From Caryophanales bacterium UBA1231 (GTDB lineage: Bacteria > Bacillota_I > Bacilli_A > ML615J-28 > CAG-313), in contig DBWT01000047.1 in assembly GCA_002309035.1 (NCBI GenBank), positions 54,679 through 76,944 of the forward strand: a DNA stretch of 22,266 bases, given 5' to 3'. Under the pieces are notes generated by a model. It was not told where the DNA came from. It saw only the letters and a list, made by a program, of their open reading frames with translations, and ran no database searches. The position numbers and the translations under genes were made by a program. Shown here one piece after another: positions 7,925-15,381 of this stretch. Each line of letters begins with the position of its first letter. The first letter of the stretch is position 1.

Positions 7925-8600
7925 GTTTCACCTCAATATTGCCGAAGTTTCTTTTGCGTGATTGATACCATTTAAGAACTTTCATTAAATGTCTTTTCTT
8001 AAATGCTGGCCAATACACTTTAATAAAGTAGATTTCAGCATAACTTATTTGATATAAAAGGAAATTACTGATGCGTTGTTCACCACTTGTTCGAACTAAT
8101 AAATCAACTGGTGGTGCAGGATAAGTATATAAAGCTTGTTCAAATGATGATAAATCATTTGCCTTTTTTGCTGCATTAAGAATTTCTCTTTGAGAACTAT
8201 AATTGAATGCGATAAAAAGTGTAAATGCATTATCAATCCATTCTTTTTCATTGATGTCATTTTTCATTTTAAGGATATTTTCACTTAAATGATCATCTTC
8301 ACCAATGATTCTTAAGTTAATATCGCTATCATTTTGTTTTTGCTTAATACTTTCAAATTCATTCTTGGCAAGATTCATTAGATAATCTACTTCATCTTTT
8401 GGACGATTCATATTTTCATAGCTAAAGCAATATAGTGTTAAAAACTTAATACCTAAGTTTTGAATTTCTTTTACTACATCTTTAAGATTTTGAACGCCAA
8501 TATAGTGTCCGTAGTTTCGACTTTTACCTCTTTTTTGAGCCCATCTTCCATTACCATCTAAGATGATAGCCATATGAACTGGTACTTTTTTTAGTTTCAT
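7917..8600 (-). CDS. uppS: Undecaprenyl diphosphate synthase (isoprenyl transferase)
   Basis: UppS condenses isopentenyl diphosphate units onto farnesyl diphosphate to give C55 undecaprenyl diphosphate, the lipid carrier for peptidoglycan and wall polymers. From the ATG at 8600 the protein is 227 residues. Motifs are MAIILDGNGRWAQKRG (Asp15 catalytic), YCFSYENMNRP, AFNYSSQREI and LLVRTSGEQRISNFLLYQ, ending with YWPAF, all diagnostic. An upstream in-frame ATG at 8669 would add 23 residues (MDGLRKKTKNS...). I reject it because the -10 and -35 of the operon promoter lie between it and 8600, whereas AAAGGAAAG sits just before 8600 and the family starts at HMAIILDGNGRWA with a short leader. First gene of uppS-cdsA-dxr-rseP-small membrane protein, an arrangement conserved in Firmicutes. 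Confidence 0.96.
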   Translation of the reverse strand: MKLKKVPVHMAIILDGNGRWAQKRGKSRNYGHYIGVQNLKDVVKEIQNLGIKFLTLYCFSYENMNRPKDEVDYLMNLAKNEFESIKQKQNDSDINLRIIGEDDHLSENILKMKNDINEKEWIDNAFTLFIAFNYSSQREILNAAKKANDLSSFEQALYTYPAPPVDLLVRTSGEQRISNFLLYQISYAEIYFIKVYWPAFKKRHLMKVLKWYQSRKRNFGNIEVKHG

Positions 8601-8631
8601 AGTATCTTTCCTTTTATTATTATCTATATTT

Positions 8632-8660
8632 ATTATACTATTTTTTGTCTTTTTCCGCAA
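8632..8660 (-). promoter_or_regulatory. Promoter of the uppS-cdsA-dxr-rseP operon
   Basis: On the minus strand, -35 TTGCGG (8660-8655), a 17-nt spacer and a perfect -10 TATAAT (8637-8632), 31 nt before the uppS ATG. It begins only about 10 nt after the terminator of the upstream surface-protein gene. Confidence 0.85.
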
Positions 8661-8670
8661 CCCATCCACA

Positions 8671-8699
8671 ACAAAAGCTATGGATTTAGTCCATAGCTT
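8671..8699 (-). terminator. Intrinsic terminator of the surface-protein transcript
   Basis: The 10-nt arms AAGCTATGGA (8675-8684) and TCCATAGCTT (8690-8699) pair perfectly around a 5-nt loop. On the minus strand the hairpin is followed by TTTTGTTGT. Confidence 0.85.
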
Positions 8700-8704
8700 A
8701 CTTC

Positions 8705-10732
8705 TTAGTTTTTGTTTCTTTTTTTGCTTTTGCTTTTGGCTTTTGCTTTTTGTTTTTCTTCGCTAACCTCTTGTTTTTTGAAAAGATTTAAGAAATCATT
8801 AAATGTCTTTTTCTTAATAGCAAACCAGTATACCGCAAACCCACCTATACCTACTGCAAAAATTGATAGAATAATGATAAAAGCAATCAATGCACCATTA
8901 GCTTTAGTTTTGCCATCAGTTCTTTCAAAAATGGCTTTAATGACAACTTCATCTAAAACTTGAATATTTTCACCAGGTTGGTACATTTTACCATTAACTT
9001 CCCAACCAACAAACTTATGATTGCTAGGTGCTTTGAATTCACATTCTGGAAGAGTATAGCTACCCATAATCGTAATTGGTGACATTGAACCAAAACCAAG
9101 GCCTTTATTGAATGTTACATTATTTTCTTTAATCCATTGAGCATAGAATACTGTATCAACATTAATTGTATATTCTTGCAATGGATAAACATATGAAGAT
9201 TCATCACCTTTTACTTTGTTAACTGACCAACATTTAAAGATGTATCCTGTTCGGTCGTTCATAGCATATTCTTTCACGATGATTGTTGTTCCAATTGTGA
9301 CATTATTACCAGCCATCGAACCTTTACCACCATTACCATTATATGAATATGACACTAAATTAGCTGGTGCTTCAATAACATTTACACTAACAAATGTAAA
9401 GTTATCTTCATATGTTATTTTTAGTTCTATGCTTCCTAATGTATTAAATGCATAATTATTAGGATCAATTAAAACATCATCGATAAAGAAAGATAATTTC
9501 GGATTATTACCTAAAATCGGAATAGTACCTTTGGAACTACTATTTAATTCTACTTCTAAGTCATTTAATTCCATTGTGTTTCCTTGATAAATATCATTAT
9601 TATAGAAAACACTAATACTTACGATATCGCTTTCTTCTTCATCATCCCAGATTACTGATAAAGTCACATCGCGGTCAATTAAAATTGATTCACCGGCTTT
9701 TATGCGACTTCCTTCATAATAGAAAGAATCATCAAGAGGATCACTGGAATGTACTTCCCAGAATAAAAAGCCTTTACCATCTGGACCTTTAAATTTACAT
9801 AAAGGTAGTTCATAATAAGTATCAACATCAACTTCTACTGAAAGCATTATTCCCGTTCCGCCAGCAGCATCAAAAGTAATCGTGCGTACTGTTGATGGGA
9901 TTGGTTCATAATGAGCGTGAAGCACATGATTAACTTTGCTTTTTTCTTCAACTAAATATTTAATTTCATTTTCTGGCGAATAATGATCTAATTCATCATC
10001 TATTGTCCAATATGAAAAACGCATACCAGCTGGTGCTTTAAATTCACATTCAGGAAAGATAATTTCAGCATCATAGCTTTGTGTAATAGGTGACATCGAA
10101 CCAGTTCCTTCACCTTTATCGAATGAAACAGTAATTCTAGTAACATTATTATCAACTTCTAAACAAAGTACAGTATATCCTTGATATGCTTCAGTTGTGA
10201 CAAAATAATTAAAATATCCTTCTTCTGATGCTTTCCAATCTTCAATGTTGAATTCTTCTTTTAATTCATTATCATAATAAAAATGGCAATCTTGATAACG
10301 ATAATCAAAATAATAATTATATCCTTCATCCCAAGCAAAAATAGCTAAAAGTGATAGATTTAATTTTTCGCCAACCTTTAATGTTCCGCCCTTATAATAT
10401 GCGCTAACTTCTGTTAAAGCATCATGAGCGAAAACTGGTATTAATTCAATATCACAACTTATATTAATAATATCGCCAGGAAAATAACGAACACCATCAT
10501 ATTCATTTAGTGCCCAACAATAAAAATGATAATCCTCAGGTGCTTCAGATGAAAATGCTGGTATCTCATAAGTGCCATCTGTTTCATCAGGATCTTTCTC
10601 AATATCAACAAATGTGACCGTATAGAAGTTTTTATTTTCAATTGCTTTATTAATGCTTTTACCACTAAATGTGATAAGCATCATAAAGATAAACATAAAC
10701 ATGAATATTTTAAATAGTTTCTTCATTTTCAT
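8705..10732 (-). CDS. Membrane-anchored surface protein with InlB B-repeat-like (Flg_new) modules
   Basis: This 675-residue protein has an N-terminal signal sequence (KMKKLFKIFMFMFIFMMLI, residues 2-20) and a C-terminal membrane helix (about 613-638) followed by a tail very rich in Lys, Ser and Arg. The outside part carries about five B-repeat-like modules (about 38-101, 200-276, 284-362, 460-533, 538-602), with the typical pattern of F-x-x-G-x-G-x-M near the start, then F-x-x-W and a closing aromatic strand such as FYAQW. The 371-455 segment looks like an Ig-type beta domain. The family is the Listeria/Bacteroidetes repeat (PF09479), found in internalins and other surface adhesins. There is no LPXTG, so the anchor is a stop-transfer helix. 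The start abuts the stop of the RNA methyltransferase gene, with AGAGG 4-5 nt before the first ATG and 10 nt before ATG 10726, which may be the true start. Ligand unknown. Confidence 0.85.
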   Translation of the reverse strand: MKMKKLFKIFMFMFIFMMLITFSGKSINKAIENKNFYTVTFVDIEKDPDETDGTYEIPAFSSEAPEDYHFYCWALNEYDGVRYFPGDIINISCDIELIPVFAHDALTEVSAYYKGGTLKVGEKLNLSLLAIFAWDEGYNYYFDYRYQDCHFYYDNELKEEFNIEDWKASEEGYFNYFVTTEAYQGYTVLCLEVDNNVTRITVSFDKGEGTGSMSPITQSYDAEIIFPECEFKAPAGMRFSYWTIDDELDHYSPENEIKYLVEEKSKVNHVLHAHYEPIPSTVRTITFDAAGGTGIMLSVEVDVDTYYELPLCKFKGPDGKGFLFWEVHSSDPLDDSFYYEGSRIKAGESILIDRDVTLSVIWDDEEESDIVSISVFYNNDIYQGNTMELNDLEVELNSSSKGTIPILGNNPKLSFFIDDVLIDPNNYAFNTLGSIELKITYEDNFTFVSVNVIEAPANLVSYSYNGNGGKGSMAGNNVTIGTTIIVKEYAMNDRTGYIFKCWSVNKVKGDESSYVYPLQEYTINVDTVFYAQWIKENNVTFNKGLGFGSMSPITIMGSYTLPECEFKAPSNHKFVGWEVNGKMYQPGENIQVLDEVVIKAIFERTDGKTKANGALIAFIIILSIFAVGIGGFAVYWFAIKKKTFNDFLNLFKKQEVSEEKQKAKAKSKSKKRNKN
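9027..9049 (-). repeat. Copy 1 of a 23-nt near-identical repeat inside the surface-protein gene
   Basis: This stretch encodes PECEFKAP in the last B-repeat module and matches 10032-10054 at 21 of 23 positions. The two GSMSPIT-coding stretches preceding each copy are also similar. It suggests module duplication or gene conversion. Confidence 0.6.
10032..10054 (-). repeat. Copy 2 of the 23-nt near-identical repeat inside the surface-protein gene
   Basis: This stretch encodes PECEFKAP in the second B-repeat module (residues 227-234). It differs from 9027-9049 at only two positions, despite about 1 kb of diverged modules between them. Confidence 0.6.
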
Positions 10733-11443
10733 TTAACCTCTTTTTGTTACTTCATATAATCCAATGCTTACAGCGATTGGTAAATTAAGACTATCAATCA
10801 TCTTTGAATGTTTAATAATCAAAGGTGTTCCAACCTTTAAAAAATCACCGCTTAAACCTGTTGCTTCATTACCAAAGATTAAAGCATATGGTTTTGGTAG
10901 TTCTTCTGTTAATTCATTTAATGATTGTTCAGCTTTTAACATGAAAGGATACATGTTAACATTTTTATAATCCTTTAAATAATCGTTAAATGAATCATAG
11001 TATTTAATATTTAAGTGGAAGATAGCCCCCATTGAGCTACGCACTGCTTTAGGATTAAAAATATCAACCGCAGGTTTAATAATGACTAAGTTAACAACAC
11101 CAAACCCCAATGCTGAACGCATAATAGTACCAATATTACCAGCATCAGATGGATTGACTAACACCAATTGATTACCAGCATTTAATGGCTTTTCGAACTT
11201 TTGGAATTCACCAATTACAAAACAATTTTCTTTAACATTTAAAGCATTAAAGATTTTATTTGATTCAATGATTTCTATTTTCTTTTCCCTACAAATACTA
11301 ATGATTTTAGTTTTGCCTTCGCCATCAAAATCACTATGAAAATAAACTCTTTTTACAATTTCAGGCATTGTTTTTAAAAGTTCAATTGTTAATGTAATAC
11401 CTAAAGTGTATGATGTTAGTTGTTCTTTTTTATAACCAGCCAT
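10733..11443 (-). CDS. SpoU/TrmH-family (SPOUT) RNA 2'-O-methyltransferase
   Basis: A 236-residue SAM-dependent rRNA or tRNA ribose methyltransferase with the alpha/beta knot fold. The three SPOUT motifs are present: motif 1 NPSDAGNIGTIMRSALGFG (97-115, with the catalytic Arg), motif 2 IFGNEATGL (189-197) and motif 3 MIDSLNLPIAVSIGLYE (215-231). NPKAVRSSMGA (130-140) is also typical. An N-terminal region of about 85 residues resembles the SpoU substrate-binding domain in shortened form. The exact RNA target cannot be told, so I give no symbol. Start fixed by a strong GGAGG 6 nt before the ATG, under a near-consensus promoter. It is cotranscribed with the surface protein, an unusual pairing. 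Confidence 0.92.
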   Translation of the reverse strand: MAGYKKEQLTSYTLGITLTIELLKTMPEIVKRVYFHSDFDGEGKTKIISICREKKIEIIESNKIFNALNVKENCFVIGEFQKFEKPLNAGNQLVLVNPSDAGNIGTIMRSALGFGVVNLVIIKPAVDIFNPKAVRSSMGAIFHLNIKYYDSFNDYLKDYKNVNMYPFMLKAEQSLNELTEELPKPYALIFGNEATGLSGDFLKVGTPLIIKHSKMIDSLNLPIAVSIGLYEVTKRG

Positions 11444-11470
11444 ATTGTTCCTCCAGTTATACCTACCTAA

Positions 11471-11499
11471 TTATACTCCAAAATGACGAAAAAAGCAAA
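11471..11499 (-). promoter_or_regulatory. Promoter of the methyltransferase-surface protein unit
   Basis: On the minus strand, -35 TTGCTT (11499-11494), a 17-nt spacer and -10 TATAAT (11476-11471), 27 nt before the ATG. It is back-to-back with the copA promoter. Confidence 0.8.
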
Positions 11500-11526
11500 A
11501 TTATTTATCATTTTTAAAAAAAGTAT

Positions 11527-11532
11527 TATAAT
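11527..11532 (+). promoter_or_regulatory. Likely -10 element of copA-copZ
   Basis: TATAAT lies 18 nt before the copA ATG. The best -35 candidate, TTTATC at 11505-11510 (16-nt spacing), is poor. A weak -35 would suit a metal-regulated promoter, but I found no CopY-type (TACANNTGTA) operator near it. Confidence 0.5.
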
Positions 11533-11550
11533 AAATTTAGGAGATAAAAT

Positions 11551-13722
11551 ATGAAGAAAACTATTTTAAAAATTGGTGGTATGACTTGTAGTGCATGCTC
11601 CAATTCTTTAGAACATTTCTTAAATAAACAAGAAAAAATCAGCTCAGCTGAAGTCAATTTAGTATTAGCATCAGCCACAATTTGTTATGATGATGATTTA
11701 AGTCTAAAAGAACTAGAAGCAATAGTTGATAAATCAGGTTTTAAATCGCTTGGCGTTTATAAATTTGACGATAAGAATAATAGACATGCCTTTTTCTGGA
11801 TAATGTTTTATCTTGTTTTAACGATTATTTTAATGTATGTTACGATGGGACATATGATTCATCTTCCGATGTTTCCTTTATTCCATCCACATCATAATCC
11901 TAAATATTTTGGAGTTTTGTGTTTAGTATTAACGATTCCTTATATAATATATGGATTTGATATCATTAAAATGGGCTTTAAGAATCTATTTCATTTAAGT
12001 CCCAACATGGATACGTTAGTGACATTGGGAATTATTTCATCATTTATCTATAGCTTAGTTAATTTAATTCTTATTTGGTTTGGTTTAAGCGACATTCATC
12101 ATTTGTTCTTTGAATCAGCAGCAATGGTTATTTTCTTTGTAAAACTTGGTCGTTTTTTAGACCAAAGAATTAAAAACAAAACAAAAAGTGCTGTTAAAGA
12201 TTTAGTTCAAATAACACCAAAGATGGCCAAAATCGATAACCATGGTTTTATTCAAGAAATTACAATTGATCAAGTACAAGTCGATGATATTTTGTTTGCT
12301 ACAAGCGGGGATAAGGTTGCGGTCGATGGAATAGTCACAGATGGTGAGTGCTTCGTTGATGAAGCTTTCATCACTGGTGAAAGTAATCCAGTCAATAAGA
12401 AAAAAGGTGATAAAGTTATCGCTGGTAGTATTCTGTATAATGGAACAATCAATTATCAAGCAAAAAAAATCGGTAATGAATCAACAATTTCAGAAATTGT
12501 GAAAATGGTTGTTGAAGCCACAAACACAAAAGCAAAGATTGCTCTTTTAGCTGATAAAGTAAGTCGTTTCTTTGTACCTGCTATTATGCTTATAGCAATA
12601 TTAAGTTTCATTGTTTATATAATTGTCACAAAAGATTTTAAAACATCTATCAATGTTTTTGTTTCAATTCTTGTTGTTGCATGCCCTTGTGCTTTAGGTC
12701 TTGCAACACCACTCGCAATCGTAACAACAGTTGGTACCCTTGCTAAACAAAACATCTTAATTAAAAATGGCGAAGTCTTAGAAAATATCCAAAAAGTAGA
12801 TACAGTTGTTTTCGATAAAACTGGTACTTTGACTTATGGAAAATTAAATATTTTTGAAAAGTTCACTTATGTTGAAGATTTATACAATGAAGTTGCCTCA
12901 CTAGAAAAAAAGGCAAATCACCCTATTGCAACTGCCTTTTCAAGCAGTGAATCTTTCGTTGTTGATAGTTTTGAAACAATCGAAGGAATGGGTATCAAAG
13001 GTATTATTAATGATGATTTATTCTTTATTGGAAATCAAAAACTTGTAAATCATTTAAATATCAAAAATGAACATCTAAATGATGAAGATTATTTAAAAGA
13101 AAATGGATGTACAATTGTTTATGTTATCAAAAATAACATCATTCATGAACTTTATGGTATTAAAGATACAATTCGTCCATCATCTATTACTTTAATCGAT
13201 CAATTAAAGAATAAAGGCATCAATGTTATCATGCTAACAGGCGATAACGAACAAGTTGGAAGAATCATCGCTTCAAAGCTTGGCATTGATAATATTATCA
13301 CAAATTGTATGCCTCTTGATAAAATCAATTATTTAAAGAAATTAAAACAAGATGGACACAATGTTATGATGGTTGGTGATGGTATCAACGATGCACCATC
13401 ATTGATTGAAGCCAATGTTGGTGTTAGTTTAAAGAATGCGACTGAGATTGCTGTTGAATCATCTGATGTTGTTTTAATGAATAATGATTTAACTAAAATC
13501 TTAGATTTATTCAATATTTCTAAAAAAGCAATTATCAATATAAAAGAAAACCTCTTCTGGGCTTTCTTCTATAATATCTTAATGATTCCAATTGCTATGG
13601 GTGCATTATCCCCTCTAGGTATTCAGTTCAATCCAATGATTGCATCTATTGGTATGACATTAAGTAGTTTATGCGTTTTATTAAATGCTTTAAGATTAAC
13701 AAAATATAAAAAGAAGGAGTAA
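11551..13722 (+). CDS. copA: Copper-exporting P1B-type ATPase
   Basis: CopA exports Cu(I) across the cytoplasmic membrane using ATP. The 723-residue protein has one N-terminal HMA domain with GMTCSAC (Cys13, Cys16), eight predicted membrane helices, and the P1B-1 signatures: CPC (378-380) in helix 6, YN (674-675) in helix 7 and M702-x-x-S-S in helix 8. The ATPase core shows TGES (275-278), DKTGT (phosphorylated Asp422), the His-Pro of the N domain (457-458) and GDGINDAP (609-616). The loop between helices 1 and 2 (about 99-116) is rich in His and Met, a plausible extracellular copper exit site. Start fixed by AGGAG 8 nt upstream. It is followed 4 nt later by copZ. No copper-responsive repressor gene is adjacent. 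Confidence 0.95.
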   Translation: MKKTILKIGGMTCSACSNSLEHFLNKQEKISSAEVNLVLASATICYDDDLSLKELEAIVDKSGFKSLGVYKFDDKNNRHAFFWIMFYLVLTIILMYVTMGHMIHLPMFPLFHPHHNPKYFGVLCLVLTIPYIIYGFDIIKMGFKNLFHLSPNMDTLVTLGIISSFIYSLVNLILIWFGLSDIHHLFFESAAMVIFFVKLGRFLDQRIKNKTKSAVKDLVQITPKMAKIDNHGFIQEITIDQVQVDDILFATSGDKVAVDGIVTDGECFVDEAFITGESNPVNKKKGDKVIAGSILYNGTINYQAKKIGNESTISEIVKMVVEATNTKAKIALLADKVSRFFVPAIMLIAILSFIVYIIVTKDFKTSINVFVSILVVACPCALGLATPLAIVTTVGTLAKQNILIKNGEVLENIQKVDTVVFDKTGTLTYGKLNIFEKFTYVEDLYNEVASLEKKANHPIATAFSSSESFVVDSFETIEGMGIKGIINDDLFFIGNQKLVNHLNIKNEHLNDEDYLKENGCTIVYVIKNNIIHELYGIKDTIRPSSITLIDQLKNKGINVIMLTGDNEQVGRIIASKLGIDNIITNCMPLDKINYLKKLKQDGHNVMMVGDGINDAPSLIEANVGVSLKNATEIAVESSDVVLMNNDLTKILDLFNISKKAIINIKENLFWAFFYNILMIPIAMGALSPLGIQFNPMIASIGMTLSSLCVLLNALRLTKYKKKE

Positions 13723-13726
13723 AAAT

Positions 13727-13945
13727 ATGTTATTTAAAAAAATCGAAACAGTTATCAAAATAGAAGGAATGCATTGTGGAGGCTGCGCTAATCGCGTTAA
13801 AAATGTATTATCAAACATTAAAAATGTGAAAAGTGTCAACGTTTCACTTGAAGAAAAGAAAGCGACAATTATTTCAAGTAAGGAATTAAATCTCGATGAA
13901 ATCAAACAAGCCATCGATGATTTAGGCTTTAAAATTGTTGAATAA
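13727..13945 (+). CDS. copZ: Copper chaperone CopZ (single HMA domain)
   Basis: This 72-residue protein is a single heavy-metal-associated domain of beta-alpha-beta-beta-alpha-beta form. The metal loop GMHCGGC is at residues 15-21, with the two cysteines as the Cu(I) ligands. GMHCxxC is common in Firmicutes CopZ, whereas the CopA domain has GMTCSAC. The C-terminal AIDDLGFKIVE is typical. CopZ carries Cu(I) in the cytoplasm and delivers it to CopA. Its AAGGAG ribosome binding site lies within the last codons of copA and the gap is 4 nt, so the two are co-translated. An N-terminal extension of about 8 residues (MLFKKIET) precedes the usual first strand. A clear terminator follows. Confidence 0.93.
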   Translation: MLFKKIETVIKIEGMHCGGCANRVKNVLSNIKNVKSVNVSLEEKKATIISSKELNLDEIKQAIDDLGFKIVE

Positions 13946-13952
13946 TAAAAAT

Positions 13953-13982
13953 GGAGTTTAAGATTATCTTAAACTCCTTTTT
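13953..13982. terminator. Bidirectional terminator between copZ and lysA
   Basis: The arms GGAGTTTAAG (13953-13962) and CTTAAACTCC (13968-13977) pair perfectly around a 5-nt loop. TTTTTATTT follows on the plus strand and ATTTTTATT on the minus strand, so it can serve copZ and the convergent lysA. Confidence 0.88.
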
Positions 13983-15270
13983 ATTTAAAGTTCTTTGTTA
14001 AATCGCTAAGATCTTCTCTTTTAACGATTTCTTTTACTTCATCACCCACTAGAACCATTGCTGGTCTTAAGAGGCTATTGTAATTGCTAGACATTGAATA
14101 ATTGTATGCACCTGTTGTATAAACAATTAATAAATCGTTTGGTTCAGGTTTTGGGAAAAGGCCATCTTCGATAATGATATCACCTGATTCACAACATTTG
14201 CCAACAACATCAGCGAGTAATACTTTTAAATCGTTTGGCTTATTAACAATATCTGCCACATATTTAGCATTATATAATGCACATCTGATGTTATCATTCA
14301 TCCCACCATCAATCATTATGTAATTCTTTAAACCACTTTGTTTAACTTGAGAAATAGTATAAAGAGTTACCCCCGCATTACCAACGATACTTCTTCCTGG
14401 TTCAATCATGACATTTCTAATTAAACTATTCGTTTTACATATTGCATCTTCTAAATAGCTAATAATAACTCTAACGAACTCTTCTAATTTAATATTTGGA
14501 TCTTTTCGATTGTATTTAACACCAATACCTCCACCAATATTAAGAGTCGATAAAGCAATGTGATAACTATTGTTCATCTTATTTAAAAAGTTAACCATTA
14601 CATTGATTTCTTTTTCAAAAGATGATTCTTCAAAAATATTAGAGCCAATATGAGCATGAAGGCCAACCCATTTAAGATTTGAGTTACGTTTAGTAATTCT
14701 CATCACATCATCATATGCATCTTTATCGCTAATAGAAATACCAAATTTCGAAGCAACTTTTGATGTTTGAATGAATTTATGTGTGTGAGTATCAATATGA
14801 GGATTGACTCTTACTAATATCTCAACATATTTTCCTAATTTGTTAGTGATTTCATCAAGCATTTTTAATTCAGGAATATTATCAATTACAATGAAACCAA
14901 TACCATTTTCTACAGCATATACTAATTCATCATATGATTTATTATTACCGTGGAAAACAACATGCTTTAAAGAATGTAGAACATTATTGATAATATATAA
15001 ATCACCAATTGATACTGCATCAAGGTAAAAATTATGATTGTCCATAATTCTTACTATTTCATAGTTCAATAAAGCTTTAGATGCATAAACAACTTTTGTT
15101 TCAAACATACTTGATTTAAAATTATCTTCATATGCTTTGATGTTTTTATTTAGTTGTTTTTCATCAATAATATATAAAGGTGTTTTATATTCATTTCTTA
15201 AATCTTCAAAAAAATGATTATTAATAGTTAATTTTCCATTAACATTTCTAATACCAACTGGACGAATCAT
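13981..15270 (-). CDS. lysA: Diaminopimelate decarboxylase
   Basis: LysA is a PLP enzyme that decarboxylates meso-diaminopimelate to L-lysine, the last step of the DAP pathway. The 429-residue protein has the fold III alanine racemase-like barrel with the PLP lysine in YASKA (Lys65), His in GLHAHIGS (203-210), GGGIG (246-250), EPGRS (290-294), CESGD (360-364; the catalytic Cys is supplied by the other subunit of the dimer) and GAYNYSMSSNYN (387-398). Start fixed by AAGGAGAT directly upstream. It is a single-gene unit with its own promoter and terminator, and the short leader rules out a lysine riboswitch at this site. Whether other DAP genes are present cannot be seen here. Confidence 0.95.
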   Translation of the reverse strand: MIRPVGIRNVNGKLTINNHFFEDLRNEYKTPLYIIDEKQLNKNIKAYEDNFKSSMFETKVVYASKALLNYEIVRIMDNHNFYLDAVSIGDLYIINNVLHSLKHVVFHGNNKSYDELVYAVENGIGFIVIDNIPELKMLDEITNKLGKYVEILVRVNPHIDTHTHKFIQTSKVASKFGISISDKDAYDDVMRITKRNSNLKWVGLHAHIGSNIFEESSFEKEINVMVNFLNKMNNSYHIALSTLNIGGGIGVKYNRKDPNIKLEEFVRVIISYLEDAICKTNSLIRNVMIEPGRSIVGNAGVTLYTISQVKQSGLKNYIMIDGGMNDNIRCALYNAKYVADIVNKPNDLKVLLADVVGKCCESGDIIIEDGLFPKPEPNDLLIVYTTGAYNYSMSSNYNSLLRPAMVLVGDEVKEIVKREDLSDLTKNFK

Positions 15271-15290
15271 ATGTATATCTCCTTGATTAT

Positions 15291-15319
15291 ATTATACTAA
15301 AATAAAGCCTTTTTGAAAA
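15291..15319 (-). promoter_or_regulatory. lysA: Promoter of lysA
   Basis: On the minus strand, -35 TTTTCA (15319-15314), a 17-nt spacer and -10 TATAAT (15296-15291), 20 nt before the ATG. A second overlapping TATAAT (15291-15286) lies just downstream. The leader is too short for a riboswitch. Confidence 0.65.
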
Positions 15320-15335
15320 CTAAAACAATAACAAT

Positions 15336-15374
15336 CGAAGAAAAAGACTTCAAAATTAAATATTTGAAGTCTTT
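15336..15374 (-). terminator. Intrinsic terminator of pckA
   Basis: The 12-nt arms AAAGACTTCAAA (15343-15354) and TTTGAAGTCTTT (15363-15374) pair perfectly around an 8-nt loop. On the minus strand TTCTTC-type T-rich sequence follows. Confidence 0.85.
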
Positions 15375-15381
15375 CAATTCT

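Noticed and set aside
8601..8669. Upstream in-frame ATG at 8669 giving a longer UppS
   Set aside because: The operon promoter (-35 and -10 at 8632-8660) lies inside this extension, and the ATG at 8600 has its own AAAGGAAAG ribosome binding site. The family also starts close to the DGNGRW motif.
15268..15284. A 17-nt match of the lysA leader (AAGGAGATATACATATG) to the phage T7 gene 10 leader used in expression plasmids
   Set aside because: The flanking DNA is native, with a natural promoter and an AT-rich context, and the similarity does not extend beyond the 17 nt. A chance match of an AT-rich ribosome binding site is the simplest reading.
15271..15340. Lysine riboswitch upstream of lysA
   Set aside because: Only about 20 nt separate the -10 from the ATG, far too little for an L-box aptamer.
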